A DNA stretch of 56,196 nucleotides from Pseudomonadota bacterium (lineage in GTDB: Bacteria; Pseudomonadota; Gammaproteobacteria; Burkholderiales; Gallionellaceae), in the NCBI GenBank assembly GCA_021800795.1, contig JAJYYO010000005.1:58055-114250 (forward strand). Direction: 5' to 3'. Below the pieces are notes generated by a model. The model was given only the letters and a program-made list of their open reading frames with translations, had not been told where the DNA came from and did no database searches. A program made the translations under genes and the position numbers. The number at the start of each line of letters is the position of its first letter. Positions within the stretch are counted from its first letter, which is position 1. Positions 30,212-40,011 of the stretch are shown one piece after another.

Positions 30212-31564
30212 ATGTTTGAAAAAATTCTGATCGCTAATCGCGGTGAAATAGCGTTGCGTATTCAGCGCGCCTGTCGCGAGATGGGTATTAAAACCGTAGT
30301 CGTGCATTCCGAAGCGGATGCCGATGCGAAGTACGTAAAACTTGCCGATGAATCGGTTTGCATCGGCCCTGCGCCGTCAAATCTGAGTTATTTGAACATT
30401 CCCGCCATCATCAGCGCGGCGGAAGTCACCGATGCCCAGGCGATTCATCCAGGCTACGGCTTTCTTTCCGAGAATGCGGATTTTTCAGAACGTGTTGAGA
30501 AATGCGGCTTTGTGTTCATCGGACCGCGCGCTGAAACCATCCGCATGATGGGCGACAAGGTGAGCGCCAAGATTGCCATGAAAAAGGCCGGTGTGCCCTG
30601 CGTACCGGGCGTTGAAGGTGCGCTGCCGGACAATCCTGCCGAGATCATCAAGATTGCGCGCAGCATCGGCTATCCCGTCATCATCAAGGCATCGGGCGGC
30701 GGCGGCGGACGCGGCATGCGCGTGGTACATACCGAAGCCGCCCTGCTGGGGGCGGTCACCATGACCAAATCCGAAGCGCAGGCTGCGTTCAACAATCCTA
30801 CCGTGTACATGGAAAAGTACCTGGAAAATCCGCGCCACATTGAATTTCAGATACTGGCAGATCAACATGGCAATGCCGTCTATCTGGGCGAGCGGGATTG
30901 CTCGATGCAGCGCCGCAACCAGAAGATAATTGAAGAGGCGCCCGCCCCGCTGCTGAATGCACGTCTGCGCAACAAGATAGGGGAGCGCTGCGCGGAAGCC
31001 TGTCGCAAGATCGGCTATCGCGGCGCCGGAACCTTTGAATTTCTCTACGAGAACGGCGAATTTTTCTTCATCGAAATGAATACCCGCGTACAGGTAGAGC
31101 ATCCCGTTACCGAGATGATTACCGGCATCGACATCGTGCGCCAGCAAATTCTCATCGCGGCAGGTGAAAAACTGGCATTCCGTCAGCGCGACATACAGTT
31201 CAGGGGGCATGCCATCGAATGCCGCATCAATGCCGAGCACCCTTACAAATTCACGCCTTCCCCCGGGCGCATCACTTCCTGGCATGCGCCCGGCGGCCCC
31301 GGCATCCGGGTTGATTCGCATGCCTATAACAATTACTATGTGCCGCAGCATTACGACTCGATGATAGGCAAGGTGATCGCCTACGGCGACACGCGTGAAC
31401 AGGCGATGGCGCGCATGCGCACCGCCTTGTCCGAAATGGCCGTCGAAGGCATTGAAACCAATATCGCGCTGCATCGCGACCTGTTGCTGGACGCAGCTTT
31501 CATGGGTGGCGGCACCAGCATCCATTATCTGGAAGAACGCCTGGCCCGCAACAAGGACAAGTAA
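30212..31564 (+). CDS. accC: biotin carboxylase subunit of acetyl-CoA carboxylase
   Basis: This 450-residue ATP-grasp enzyme carboxylates the biotin on AccB using bicarbonate and ATP. The N-terminal [13 protein letters not shown], the glycine-rich ATP loop [12 protein letters not shown] near 160, the catalytic [10 protein letters not shown] near 288-297, and the C-terminal domain with ECRINAEHP near 325 match the family closely. The length is standard. GGAG lies upstream of the ATG at 30212. Its stop overlaps the start of prmA by one base (TAATG), so the two are coupled. The 105 bp between the displaced accB repeat and accC contain a GGGGGAAGTCCCCC hairpin but no gene. Confidence 0.97.
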   Translation: MFEKILIANRGEIALRIQRACREMGIKTVVVHSEADADAKYVKLADESVCIGPAPSNLSYLNIPAIISAAEVTDAQAIHPGYGFLSENADFSERVEKCGFVFIGPRAETIRMMGDKVSAKIAMKKAGVPCVPGVEGALPDNPAEIIKIARSIGYPVIIKASGGGGGRGMRVVHTEAALLGAVTMTKSEAQAAFNNPTVYMEKYLENPRHIEFQILADQHGNAVYLGERDCSMQRRNQKIIEEAPAPLLNARLRNKIGERCAEACRKIGYRGAGTFEFLYENGEFFFIEMNTRVQVEHPVTEMITGIDIVRQQILIAAGEKLAFRQRDIQFRGHAIECRINAEHPYKFTPSPGRITSWHAPGGPGIRVDSHAYNNYYVPQHYDSMIGKVIAYGDTREQAMARMRTALSEMAVEGIETNIALHRDLLLDAAFMGGGTSIHYLEERLARNKDK

Positions 31565-32457
31565 TGAGTTGGCTGACGCTCATTGTGGACACAGATGCCA
31601 GGCATGCCGAAAGCCTGAGCGATGCATTGCTGGCACACGGCGCCCTGTCCGTTGATTTGCTCGATGCCGACGCCGACACACCGGACGAACAGGCTATTTT
31701 CGGCGAACCGGGTGAGCCGCCGCCCGGTGTCTGGCAACACAATCGCGTCAGCGCCCTGTTCGATGCACACAGCGATGTCGCCGGGATTTTGCGCGCAGCC
31801 GCCAGCGACATCGGTCTTGCACCGCTGCCCGAGCACCGCATCGAAACCCTGGCCGACAACGACTGGGTGCGCCTGACTCAGTCGCAATTTGATCCCATCC
31901 GTATATCCAACAGGCTGTGGATCGTACCGACCTGGCATACCCCATCGGATCCTGCGGCGATCAATATCGTGCTCGATCCCGGTCTGGCGTTCGGCACGGG
32001 CAGCCATCCGACCACGCGCTTATGCCTGCGCTGGCTGGACAGTCACTTGCAAGGTGGCGAGAGCGTGCTGGACTATGGCTGCGGTTCCGGAATTCTCGCG
32101 ATTGCCGCGCTCAAACTGGGGGCTGCACGCGCAGTCGGCGTGGATCTTGATGCGCAGGCGGTCACCGCCAGTCGCGACAATGCTCTCGCGAACGAGGTGC
32201 ATGACATCTCTTTTCATTTGCCGGACAAAGCACCCCGGGATAAATACGATCTGGTGGTCGCCAACATCCTGACCAACCCGCTGCGCCTGCTGGCGCCCCT
32301 GCTGAGCGACGCCACAAGGTCAGGCGGACAAATCGTGCTGTCAGGAATACTTGAGGCTCAGGCACAGGATGTGATGAGTATTTATGGACAATGGTTCGAC
32401 CTGAACGAGCCGGTTTTCGAAGACGGCTGGTCATGCCTGTCCGGTCGCAAGCGCTGA
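31564..32457 (+). CDS. prmA: ribosomal protein L11 methyltransferase
   Basis: This 297-residue enzyme trimethylates ribosomal protein L11 using S-adenosylmethionine. An N-terminal L11-recognition domain ([12 protein letters not shown] start; DNDWVRLTQSQFDPI near 99) is followed by a Rossmann methyltransferase with DPGLAFGTGSHPTT near 139 and motif I DYGCGSGILAIAALKLGA near 170-187. NILTNPL near 236 matches the catalytic loop. The length is normal. It is translationally coupled to accC and is followed at once by a zinc-ribbon protein, the accB-accC-prmA-DUF3426 order common in betaproteobacteria. Confidence 0.95.
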   Translation: MSWLTLIVDTDARHAESLSDALLAHGALSVDLLDADADTPDEQAIFGEPGEPPPGVWQHNRVSALFDAHSDVAGILRAAASDIGLAPLPEHRIETLADNDWVRLTQSQFDPIRISNRLWIVPTWHTPSDPAAINIVLDPGLAFGTGSHPTTRLCLRWLDSHLQGGESVLDYGCGSGILAIAALKLGAARAVGVDLDAQAVTASRDNALANEVHDISFHLPDKAPRDKYDLVVANILTNPLRLLAPLLSDATRSGGQIVLSGILEAQAQDVMSIYGQWFDLNEPVFEDGWSCLSGRKR

Positions 32458-32458
32458 A

Positions 32459-33478
32459 ATGTCCCGGATGAATGGCGCAACACGGTGTCCGCACTGCGAA
32501 ACGCGCTTCAAAATTACCGAGGAGCAGCTGACCGCACATCATGGCATGGTGCGTTGCGGTCATTGCCTGCAAGCCTTCGATGCACGCCCTGATTTCATAC
32601 CGGAGCAACCCAGTCCGCAACTCGATCTGCCGATTGATGCGACCCATCACAATGAGGCGCACAAGCACTATGAGCCGCCTGTTCATGAAATTAACGCATT
32701 CGCTGAACCTCTTGAGCAACCTGAAACACTGGACACTGAATCAGCGGAACCGGAAATAGTTGCGCCGACCGACCCGCAGCAGGACTCATCCCTCTTGCTG
32801 ATCCAAAGCGAACCCGATGACACACTGGACTTCAGTCTGATGGAGATCACCCGGCCCGCTGTCGTAAACGCCGCATTTTCCGACGCGCTACATGCCGAGG
32901 CAAAATACCGCGCTGAACTACCGACTGAGCATGCAACACACGACGCATACGGCGAAACTGTGCCGGCAAAACGCCGAACCTGGCCATGGGCTGTCGGCAT
33001 CTTTATGGCGGCCATCCTGCTGAGCGCACAGTCTGTTTATTTCTTTCGCATCAGTCTTGCCGCGCACTTGACCGCAACCAAGCCTGCATTGATGGAATAC
33101 TGTCTTTTGCTCGGTTGCAGTCTGCCGCTGCCGCAACAAGCCGAGCTGATGAGCATAGAGTCATCCAGCCTTGATGCTGATCCCGCGCACGACAATCAGG
33201 TCACCCTCAACGCCTTGCTGCGCAACCGCGCCGGTTACACGCTGGCCTTCCCTGCGCTGGCGCTCACACTCAACGACAGTCAGGACAAGCCCCTGGCGCG
33301 CCGCCTGCTTTTGCCAAGCGAATACTTACCCGCTGATGAAACTGAAAAAAACGGTTTTTTTGGCAATCATGAAGTCAACATCAAACTACCGCTCCATATA
33401 GGCGATCTCCGTCCGGTAGGCTACCGTCTGGAATTGTTCTACGACAAAGCTGCCTCGCCCCGGCTTCGACAGGATTAA
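32459..33478 (+). CDS. zinc-ribbon and DUF3426 domain membrane protein
   Basis: This 339-residue protein has an N-terminal zinc ribbon (residues about 8-45) with two CxxC pairs, CPHCETRF and VRCGHCLQAF, of the MJ0042 type. An acidic, low-complexity stretch follows (about 50-165), then one transmembrane helix (about 176-200, WAVGIFMAAILLSAQSVYFF) and a DUF3426 domain to the end. The function of the family is not known. The zinc ribbon should lie in the cytoplasm and the DUF3426 part in the periplasm. Its start is one base after the prmA stop, so it is the last member of this operon. It converges on the metallo-hydrolase gene with a 23-bp gap. Confidence 0.88.
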   Translation: MSRMNGATRCPHCETRFKITEEQLTAHHGMVRCGHCLQAFDARPDFIPEQPSPQLDLPIDATHHNEAHKHYEPPVHEINAFAEPLEQPETLDTESAEPEIVAPTDPQQDSSLLLIQSEPDDTLDFSLMEITRPAVVNAAFSDALHAEAKYRAELPTEHATHDAYGETVPAKRRTWPWAVGIFMAAILLSAQSVYFFRISLAAHLTATKPALMEYCLLLGCSLPLPQQAELMSIESSSLDADPAHDNQVTLNALLRNRAGYTLAFPALALTLNDSQDKPLARRLLLPSEYLPADETEKNGFFGNHEVNIKLPLHIGDLRPVGYRLELFYDKAASPRLRQD

Positions 33479-33501
33479 GCGAAAACAGCGCAAATTCCAC
33501 A

Positions 33502-34389
33502 TCATATATCGATCTCCAGACCTTCATACGCCAGCCGGATATCGAGTTTTTTCGCAACGTCCGCATGTCGCCCCACCGCTTCTGCAAATACCTTTTCCAG
33601 ATCGTCATCGCTGCGGGTAGGCTCATGGTGTGTGCAAAAAAGCATCTTTGCGCCTGCATCTCGGGCAAGCTCTATGCAACCGTCAAAGTTGCCGTGCCCC
33701 CACCCCTTCTTCGCCGCGTATTCATCCAGCGTATACGCCGAATCCGCCACCAGAATATCAACTCCGCGTATCGCCTCGATGATCGATAAGCGCTGCTCTT
33801 CGATTAACGACTGATATTCCTCATACCCTTCATCGCCGACATCGTAGATATTGAAATGCGGTTCGTGATCTCCGGTAAAGAAAATCGACTTGCCGTTGCA
33901 GTCGATGCGATAACCAAAATCAACAACGGGGTGATTGAGCAAGAGCGGCGTGACCGTGGCCGCCGCCACTTCGACAGACTGATTCGGCATCAGCGCAATG
34001 TATTCAAAACCCGATTGCATCTCGACTTCGCGCACCGGAAAATAGCTGTATTGCATCTGCACATTGACGATGCGTTCAGGCCCGCTACCCGATACCGGAT
34101 CGAATGCCCCATATAGTTTAATGGTGTTTCCCTTGATGAAAATCGGGATGAAGAAAGGCAGGCCCTGTATATGATCCCAATGACTGTGTGTATTGAAAAT
34201 ATGCGCTGTCAAAGGGAGTTCTTTCAGCAACGTTTGTGCCAGGGGAAAGATACCCGTGCCGCCATCCAGAATAATGAGCTCATTATCATCGGTGCGTATC
34301 TCGATACAGGTGGTGTTGCCGCCGTAGCGCCTGGTTTTCTCGCCCGGCGACGGAATAGAACCGCGTACCCCCCAGAATTTCAGTTTCAT
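33502..34389 (-). CDS. MBL-fold metallo-hydrolase (possible cyclic-nucleotide phosphodiesterase)
   Basis: This 295-residue protein has the full metallo-beta-lactamase signature: NTHSHWDHIQG (HxHxDH near 66-72), a histidine in LLLNHPV, the bridging aspartate in FFTGDHEP, and THHEP near the end. The KFWGVRGSIPSPG start and RYGGNTTC resemble the COG1235/PhnP-like and cNMP-phosphodiesterase-like branch. No signal peptide is seen, so it acts in the cytoplasm. It lies 2 bp downstream of an HDOD gene, which itself follows a class III nucleotide cyclase. That grouping suggests, without proving, that it degrades a cyclic nucleotide. The substrate is unknown. Confidence 0.85.
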   Translation of the reverse strand: MKLKFWGVRGSIPSPGEKTRRYGGNTTCIEIRTDDNELIILDGGTGIFPLAQTLLKELPLTAHIFNTHSHWDHIQGLPFFIPIFIKGNTIKLYGAFDPVSGSGPERIVNVQMQYSYFPVREVEMQSGFEYIALMPNQSVEVAAATVTPLLLNHPVVDFGYRIDCNGKSIFFTGDHEPHFNIYDVGDEGYEEYQSLIEEQRLSIIEAIRGVDILVADSAYTLDEYAAKKGWGHGNFDGCIELARDAGAKMLFCTHHEPTRSDDDLEKVFAEAVGRHADVAKKLDIRLAYEGLEIDI

Positions 34390-34391
34390 GT

Positions 34392-35279
34392 TCAGCCCGC
34401 CCTGGCAATCTGTGAAAAAACCTGCGCCTCGCTTACCAGCAGAGAAATATCTCCCAGACGGGCAATAACGTCCTGCAAATTATTGCCGAACTGTTCTGAC
34501 AAAACCGCCGGCAGTGCTTCCACTACCGGATTTCCGCTATCTCCCAGCGCCATCTGCTTGCTGATCTGATTCGCCACAAACAGACAACTTTGCACCGTAT
34601 TGCCTGGTGAAATCTCGCTGTGGTGATTGCGAATATTGTCGGTGAGCTGCCTGGGAAATTGCCATTTTTCCACCAGCATCCCCCCTACCACGGTGTGATC
34701 GGTGCCTATGATCTGTTGTTCTGCCAGATGCAGCGAAATCGTTCTAGCTGCGCTGAGCGCTAGCGCTTCTCTGAATTCAGCTGCAAGAAACTGGGCGAAC
34801 ACCACTTTTCCGAAGTCGTGCAGCAAGCCCGCGATATAACAGTCGGCAGGATCTGTATCGTCCTGACTGTATTTTTGACACAAACTGCGCGCCAGACTGG
34901 CAGTGGTCAGGGAATGCAGCAAATAATGCTGAACATCGAAACCTGCCGCATTATGCTGAGGCAGCGTACCCATAGCAGCAAACGACAACGCCAGATTTTT
35001 GACCGTATTCAGGCCCAGATAAACCACCGACTGATTGACCGAGGTGATCTGTTTTGAAAAACTGTAATAGGCGGAATTGAGGATACGCAACAATTTCATC
35101 GTCAGCACCGGGTCTTTTTCAATGACCATCACCAATTCCTTGGGTGAGCAATTGATGTCGTTCGTCAGTTCCAGTACGCGTTGCACGCTTTTTGGAAAAG
35201 CCGGCATCTTTTCCACCGCAGCGGACAGTTTCCTTGTAATTTCAGTTGAAGATTCAGTCATCTTATCTTTCTTGCCCAT
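34392..35279 (-). CDS. HDOD-domain signalling protein
   Basis: This 295-residue protein consists mainly of an HDOD domain (about 20-220), a relative of HD hydrolases that usually lacks catalytic metals and serves in regulation. Family features include the start PAFPKSVQRVLELTND, VYLGLNTVKNLALSFAAM near 95, and the helical core with GLLHDFGKVVFAQF near 150. HHSEISPGN near 215 retains histidines. The role is probably protein-protein or nucleotide-dependent control of motility or c-di-GMP signalling, inferred from the family. It is sandwiched between the cyclase-PilZ gene upstream and the metallo-hydrolase 2 bp downstream. An alternative start lies six codons in. Confidence 0.88.
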   Translation of the reverse strand: MGKKDKMTESSTEITRKLSAAVEKMPAFPKSVQRVLELTNDINCSPKELVMVIEKDPVLTMKLLRILNSAYYSFSKQITSVNQSVVYLGLNTVKNLALSFAAMGTLPQHNAAGFDVQHYLLHSLTTASLARSLCQKYSQDDTDPADCYIAGLLHDFGKVVFAQFLAAEFREALALSAARTISLHLAEQQIIGTDHTVVGGMLVEKWQFPRQLTDNIRNHHSEISPGNTVQSCLFVANQISKQMALGDSGNPVVEALPAVLSEQFGNNLQDVIARLGDISLLVSEAQVFSQIARAG

Positions 35280-35401
35280 CAGTCCGCCGGAACTTCAATT
35301 CCGGCTGCACCAATGCATTATTGTCCCCAATTGACTGCTTGACCCGTTCCGTACAGAGACGAGATCAATCAAACTGCATCTCACAATGTTGATTCAGGGC
35401 A

Positions 35402-36520
35402 TCAACTCACCTGCATCTCCGTTTTCAATTCCTGTTCAGCCGTCAGAAGCATCTGCACAAAAAACTGGATTTTCATGCTTGCATCCGTGTTGAGCGAGGT
35501 GAACTCAACACCCGCAAAATAGCGATTGCCGACCACTCTTAATTGAATGACTTTCGCGTAAACTTCGGAGACTTTGAAGTCAACCAGCGGTATATCAAAC
35601 TCAAGCTTGATATCATCCAGCTTATTCAACTTGACATCGGTCTCTATCAGCATGCCGTGATAGCCGATGTCGCGTATAAGTGCGCTGATTATTTTCGGCA
35701 TCACGATCTTGTTTTTGACAAGCCGTAAAGAGCAGGCCAGATTGACCGCTATGCGGTGGCTTCGGCGCGCTTCATTGCGCTTCACCCGAATATTTAGCGA
35801 TGGAATCGCAAGCAGTTCGCGCAGTTTGACCGATTGAGCCTTACCTTTAACGTAAACTTCCATTGCGTCGCTGACGATCACAAAGTCGCGGCAGCGATCA
35901 TAAGTATTTTCACCAATCAGGATTTGCCCGCCCAGACTGAACGACTCAATTCGCGATGCCAGGTTAACTTCGTCGCCTATTACCGTATATTCCGAATAAA
36001 AATGCGAGCCGAACTTGCCCGCCATGACGCTGCCTGTGTTGATGCCGACCCCGATGAACAGCTCTGCGATGCCATCCTGCTGATTTTGCTTGTTGAGCTT
36101 CAGCATTTCGAGTTGCATATCTATCGCACAGGCCAGCGCCCGCTTTACATCATCCGGGCGCTCCTCGGGCACGCCGAACAACACCATGATGGAATCGCCC
36201 ATGAACTTGTCGACCACGCCATGATGACGGGAAACCACGTTGTTCATACTACACAGACAGCGATTGAGCATTGCAATCACCGTTTCGGTCGGCAACGCGG
36301 CAGTGATGGCGGTAAAACCCCGCAAGTCGGCTATCAGGATAGTAACCTCGCGCTGCACAAAAGAGTGCGAGGAGGTCAGCGCCTCTTCTTCAAACCCGAG
36401 CGCATGCCGAACGATCGCCGCCATCTCCACTTCAGCGGGCGGTTTTAGCGGCTCGCCGGTTTCGCGGGCAATCAGCGCCTGAAGGAGGCGCACGGCCTCT
36501 TTACCTGAATCGTCTTTCAT
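35402..36520 (-). CDS. class III adenylate/guanylate cyclase with C-terminal PilZ domain
   Basis: This 372-residue protein carries a class III nucleotide cyclase domain (about 55-235). The metal-binding aspartates in LIADLRGFT and KFMGDSIMVLFG are present, as is the catalytic-loop pattern VIGDEVNLASRIE. A PilZ domain follows from about 250 to 365, beginning RRSHRIAVNL and containing YHGMLIETD, close to the RxxxR...DxSxxG c-di-GMP-binding signature, with HG in place of the usual SxxG serine context. No transmembrane segment is present, so it is cytoplasmic. The fusion suggests that cyclic di-GMP controls synthesis of cAMP or cGMP. An HDOD gene and a metallo-hydrolase gene follow on the same strand. 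Confidence 0.88.
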   Translation of the reverse strand: MKDDSGKEAVRLLQALIARETGEPLKPPAEVEMAAIVRHALGFEEEALTSSHSFVQREVTILIADLRGFTAITAALPTETVIAMLNRCLCSMNNVVSRHHGVVDKFMGDSIMVLFGVPEERPDDVKRALACAIDMQLEMLKLNKQNQQDGIAELFIGVGINTGSVMAGKFGSHFYSEYTVIGDEVNLASRIESFSLGGQILIGENTYDRCRDFVIVSDAMEVYVKGKAQSVKLRELLAIPSLNIRVKRNEARRSHRIAVNLACSLRLVKNKIVMPKIISALIRDIGYHGMLIETDVKLNKLDDIKLEFDIPLVDFKVSEVYAKVIQLRVVGNRYFAGVEFTSLNTDASMKIQFFVQMLLTAEQELKTEMQVS

Positions 36521-36579
36521 ATTGCCGCATAATTTAAATTCAATGCTGAATAATAAACGCTTTCGGGATAGCTGTTTCG

Positions 36580-37434
36580 CTAATAAGCCACTTCATCAAA
36601 GACCACATCGCCCTCCGCGATCTCCTGGCCCAAGTGCATGCCCTTAAAATCGAACAGACTCCCATCCAGCAAATGAGATGGCGCGACGTTCTGCATCGCA
36701 GTAAAAATAGTCTGGTTGCGTCCAGGATATTGCCGCTCCCAGTGGGTCAGCATTTCCTTGATGTTCTGGCGTTGCAGATTTTCCTGTGAACCGCACAGGT
36801 TACACGGAATAATCGGAAACGCCATGCCGCGCGCATATCGGGCAATATCCTTTTCCATGCAATAAGCCAGCGGACGAATCACAATATGGTCGCCCTTGTC
36901 AGTCACCAGCTTGGGCGGCATGGCCTTGAGCTTTCCGGCAAAAAACAGATTGAGAAACAAGGTTTCTATCATATCGTCCCGGTGATGCCCCAGCGCTATC
37001 TTGTTCGCGCCCAGCTCGCCCGCCACCTTATAGATAATGCCGCGACGCAACCGCGAACATAGCGAACAGGTGGTCTTCCCTTCAGGTATCTTTTCCTTGA
37101 CGATGGAATAGGTATCCTGCGTTTCGATATGGTATTCGACGCCGAGCGCCTTCAGATAATCAGGCAGGATGTCGGCTGGAAAACCTGGCTGCTTCTGGTC
37201 CAGATTCATCGCAATGATGCGAAAATCGATAGGCGCACGTTTGCGCAAGGTAAGCAGTATGTCCAGCAAGGTGTAGGAATCCTTTCCGCCGGAGAGACAC
37301 ACCATCACTGTGTCCCCATCCTCTATCATGTTGAAATCGAAGATAGCACGGCCCACCTGATGTTCCAGCCGCCCCTTGAGCTTGTTGAAATTGCCGGAAT
37401 GGTCGAAATTGACTGCTTGTGCGATTGCGTTCAT
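36580..37434 (-). CDS. ttcA: tRNA 2-thiocytidine(32) synthetase TtcA
   Basis: This 284-residue enzyme thiolates cytidine 32 of certain tRNAs. The N-terminal PP-loop [13 protein letters not shown] near 50 binds ATP. The iron-sulfur ligands are visible as [10 protein letters not shown] near 122 and [12 protein letters not shown] near 213, matching the [4Fe-4S]-dependent TtcA family. [17 protein letters not shown] near 148 is another signature. The length is slightly short of the E. coli protein but complete. It follows the SDR gene by 12 bp on the same strand, so the two are probably cotranscribed. Confidence 0.95.
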   Translation of the reverse strand: MNAIAQAVNFDHSGNFNKLKGRLEHQVGRAIFDFNMIEDGDTVMVCLSGGKDSYTLLDILLTLRKRAPIDFRIIAMNLDQKQPGFPADILPDYLKALGVEYHIETQDTYSIVKEKIPEGKTTCSLCSRLRRGIIYKVAGELGANKIALGHHRDDMIETLFLNLFFAGKLKAMPPKLVTDKGDHIVIRPLAYCMEKDIARYARGMAFPIIPCNLCGSQENLQRQNIKEMLTHWERQYPGRNQTIFTAMQNVAPSHLLDGSLFDFKGMHLGQEIAEGDVVFDEVAY

Positions 37435-37446
37435 AAAAATTCCGGA

Positions 37447-38199
37447 TTATAGGTTGATGCTTCTGCCGCCATCCACGGCAATGACCTGCCCTGTAATGTA
37501 AGGTGCGTCCTGCACCAGGAAGGCAACCGTCCTGGCTATATCGTCCGGCTCACCTTCACGTTTGAGCAGGGTATGGGCGACAATTTTGCGGCGCTGCTCC
37601 TCATCTTCCCAGCCGCCGCCTTCGGGCCAGAGTATCACCCCGGGCGCTACCGCATTGACGCGCACCTGCGGCGCCATCTCCTGGGCCAGCGCTCGCGTCA
37701 AGGCAACCAAACCCGCCTTGGCTACGCTATACAGCAGGTGTCCGTGCATTGGGCGTTCTGCATGGATATCCACGATGTTGACAATGCAGCCGTGCCGACG
37801 GCGCAGCTCGTCTGCCGCCGCCTGCGCCAGAAACAACGGCGCGCGCAAATTGGTACCGAGTAAATCATGCCATTGCGACTCGTCCACTCCGGCCAGCGGA
37901 GTCGGATAAAAGCTGGACGCATTGTTGATCAACCCATCCAGCCGGCCGAAACGCTCCGTCACCTGCACGACCAGCCCGGTCAATGCCGTCAAGTCGAGCA
38001 GATCAGCCGGAAATATGGCGACACTGTCAGGGCGCTGTGCGTTCAATTCATTTTGCAGAACCAGCGCCTCTTCAGACGAGCTGCGATAATGCAGCGCAAT
38101 TGCAGCTCCCGCCGCGTGCAGGCGACGGCAAATTGCCGCGCCCACTCGCCTGCCGCCCCCTGTCACCAACATAACTTTGCCTTGCACCGCCCCCTCCAT
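37447..38199 (-). CDS. pteridine-reductase-like short-chain dehydrogenase
   Basis: This 250-residue SDR has an N-terminal VMLVTGGGRRVGAAI, the TGxxRRxG variant typical of pteridine reductases of the PTR1/FolM type, which bind NADPH. NNASSFYPTPL near 95, a serine-poor catalytic region with YSVAKAGLVAL (Tyr and Lys about 155-159), and RVNAVAPGVILWPEG complete the fold. It may reduce dihydromonapterin, dihydrofolate or a similar pteridine; the substrate is inferred from the family. The start is ATG at 38199; a longer frame to 38319 overlaps the divergent methyltransferase and lacks homology. ttcA lies 12 bp downstream. The divergent gene starts 34 bp away, so promoters overlap. Confidence 0.85.
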   Translation of the reverse strand: MEGAVQGKVMLVTGGGRRVGAAICRRLHAAGAAIALHYRSSSEEALVLQNELNAQRPDSVAIFPADLLDLTALTGLVVQVTERFGRLDGLINNASSFYPTPLAGVDESQWHDLLGTNLRAPLFLAQAAADELRRRHGCIVNIVDIHAERPMHGHLLYSVAKAGLVALTRALAQEMAPQVRVNAVAPGVILWPEGGGWEDEEQRRKIVAHTLLKREGEPDDIARTVAFLVQDAPYITGQVIAVDGGRSINL

Positions 38200-38233
38200 T
38201 AAACTTAGCCTATCTTGCGAATTATACCTGACC

Positions 38234-39394
38234 ATGCCTACCGCCACCCCACTCCCGACTCCCGGCCCGGAAGCCACCCAACACAGCGAACGACTGATAA
38301 AGACGATCCGGCGCGACATCTCAGAAAATGGCGGATGGATACCCTTCGCCCGCTACATGGAACTTGCATTGTACACACCGGGGCTGGGCTATTACACAGC
38401 AGGGGCGCACAAATTCGGTGAGGCAGGCGACTTCATCACCGCCCCGGAACTCTCGTCATTGTTCGGACGCACGCTGGCCAGGCAAGTGTCCGAGATCATG
38501 GCCGGCAGTGCGTCGCACATCCTGGAACTGGGTGCTGGCAGTGGAAAACTGGCAACCGACATGCTGGAAGAACTCGATAAGCAGGGCAAACTACCCGACC
38601 GCTACAGCATCCTTGAAGTGAGCGCCGACCTGCGCGCACGTCAGCAGGCGCTGCTGCAACAACGCTTGCCGCATTTGGCAGATCGCTTCCATTGGCTGGA
38701 CTCCTTGCCGGAAAACTTCAGCGGCGCCATCGTAGCCAACGAAGTGCTCGACGCCTTGCCGGTTCATCGGGTGCACTGGCAGGGCAGCGAACCATATGAA
38801 ATTGGCGTCGCACTGACCGAATCAGGCTTTATCTGGCAGGAACGCGCCATTGCCGACCCTGCCTTGCTGCAAGCCGCCTGTCAGATAAAAGTACCGGATA
38901 ATTATATCAGCGAGATCTGCCTTGCCGCGCGCGGTCTGGTCAACAGCCTGGCCTGCCGTTTAACCCAAGGCGCCATGCTGTTCATCGACTACGGATTCGG
39001 CACACGCGAGTTCTACCACCCGCAACGCACCGCTGGCACGCTGATGTGCCACTACCGCCATCGCGCCCACGATGATCCATTCTACCTTCCGGGCTTGCAG
39101 GATATCACCGCCCACGTTAATTTCACCGATATCGCGGAAGTCGGCATAGACGCGGGACTTGAACTGTCAGGCTACACCAACCAGGCGTTTTTCCTGATCA
39201 ACAGCGGCATTACCGACTTGTTGAAAGACACCCCGCCTGAAGACCTCAAGGCCTATCTGCCGCTTTCTGCTCAATTGCAAAAACTGACCAACCCGGCGGA
39301 AATGGGTGAACTGTTCAAGGTTCTCGCATTAAGCAAAAACCTTGCAAACCCGTTAAGCGGATTTTCCTGCGGCGATTTGACACGTATGCTTTAA
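38234..39394 (+). CDS. MidA/NDUFAF7-like SAM-dependent methyltransferase
   Basis: This 386-residue protein matches the DUF185 family. In mitochondria its member NDUFAF7 methylates an arginine of a complex I subunit; the bacterial substrate is not known. Characteristic motifs are PFARYMELALYTPGLGYY near 35, DFITAPELSSLFGRTLA near 65, HILELGAGSGKLATDML near 92 (SAM-binding), ANEVLDALPVHRV near 162, and FIDYGFGTREFYHPQRTAGTL near 252. The start is ATG at 38234; an upstream ATG at 38177 overlaps the divergent SDR gene. The end overlaps the convergent EF-hand gene by four bases. The assignment to the family is strong, the role inferred. Confidence 0.9.
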   Translation: MPTATPLPTPGPEATQHSERLIKTIRRDISENGGWIPFARYMELALYTPGLGYYTAGAHKFGEAGDFITAPELSSLFGRTLARQVSEIMAGSASHILELGAGSGKLATDMLEELDKQGKLPDRYSILEVSADLRARQQALLQQRLPHLADRFHWLDSLPENFSGAIVANEVLDALPVHRVHWQGSEPYEIGVALTESGFIWQERAIADPALLQAACQIKVPDNYISEICLAARGLVNSLACRLTQGAMLFIDYGFGTREFYHPQRTAGTLMCHYRHRAHDDPFYLPGLQDITAHVNFTDIAEVGIDAGLELSGYTNQAFFLINSGITDLLKDTPPEDLKAYLPLSAQLQKLTNPAEMGELFKVLALSKNLANPLSGFSCGDLTRML

Positions 39395-39885
39395 GGGGTC
39401 GACACAACCGGCGCCGCAGCAGACGAATTTCTCACCGATGCCTTATTGGCATTGGCGCGCACGTAGTCGGCTATTTCCTTGATAACCAGCTCTCCGTCAT
39501 GGTTGCTGTCTATCTCGTCAAAGTGCGCGCTAATATTTGGCAGCGCCTTCGCCTCTTCCCTGGATAACTTTCCGTTATTGTCCTTATCAGCCCTTGCCAG
39601 ATTCTCGCTGAACTCGCGCTGCCGTTTCGCAGCCGCCGCAAAAGCGTTTTTGATTTCAATTTTGGTCAGGCCGCCATCGTGATTGGCATCAATACGGTCA
39701 AAATTTTCCGCCAGCACAGGCGCTTTCGCCACTTCCGCTCGGGAAAGCTTCCCGGATTTGTCCACATCCAGAGCACGAAACAGCTGGTCGAATTTAGCCT
39801 CCTGCTCCTTCTTGCTGCTGGCATCTGCCGCCATCGCCATGCATGGCATCGCGACTAACAAGACCAACCATATCCATTTACTCAT
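39391..39885 (-). CDS. secreted EF-hand calcium-binding protein
   Basis: This 164-residue protein has a signal peptide (KWIWLVLLVAMPCMAMAA, cut near residue 20) and four EF-hand loops: DVDKSGKLSRAE, DANHDGGLTKIE, DKDNNGKLSREE and DSNHDGELVIKE. All have Asp at position 1 and acidic or Asn/Ser ligands at 3 and 5, so calcium binding is likely, in the periplasm. The function is unknown. The start is ATG at 39885 with GGGGTG upstream; extension to 39945 would destroy the signal peptide. Its 3' end overlaps the convergent methyltransferase gene by four bases, an unusually tight packing. Repeated internal similarity points to origin by duplication of an EF-hand pair. Confidence 0.87.
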   Translation of the reverse strand: MSKWIWLVLLVAMPCMAMAADASSKKEQEAKFDQLFRALDVDKSGKLSRAEVAKAPVLAENFDRIDANHDGGLTKIEIKNAFAAAAKRQREFSENLARADKDNNGKLSREEAKALPNISAHFDEIDSNHDGELVIKEIADYVRANANKASVRNSSAAAPVVSTP

Positions 39886-40011
39886 TCGATCACCCCTGCT
39901 GTTAATAAACCGTTCATCAGTCTTTCCCGTGCAGCATTTTCCCATAAAAATACTGCGTCTGGTTTGTGAATACGTCCTGTACCTGTAGATGGCAGACTGA
40001 TCGGAGTAAGA

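Noticed and set aside
33502..34389. Metallo-hydrolase as an AHL lactonase (quorum quenching)
   Set aside because: It has HxHxDH, which lactonases share, but the N-terminal and overall pattern match the COG1235-like branch, and it lies far from luxI beside a nucleotide cyclase.
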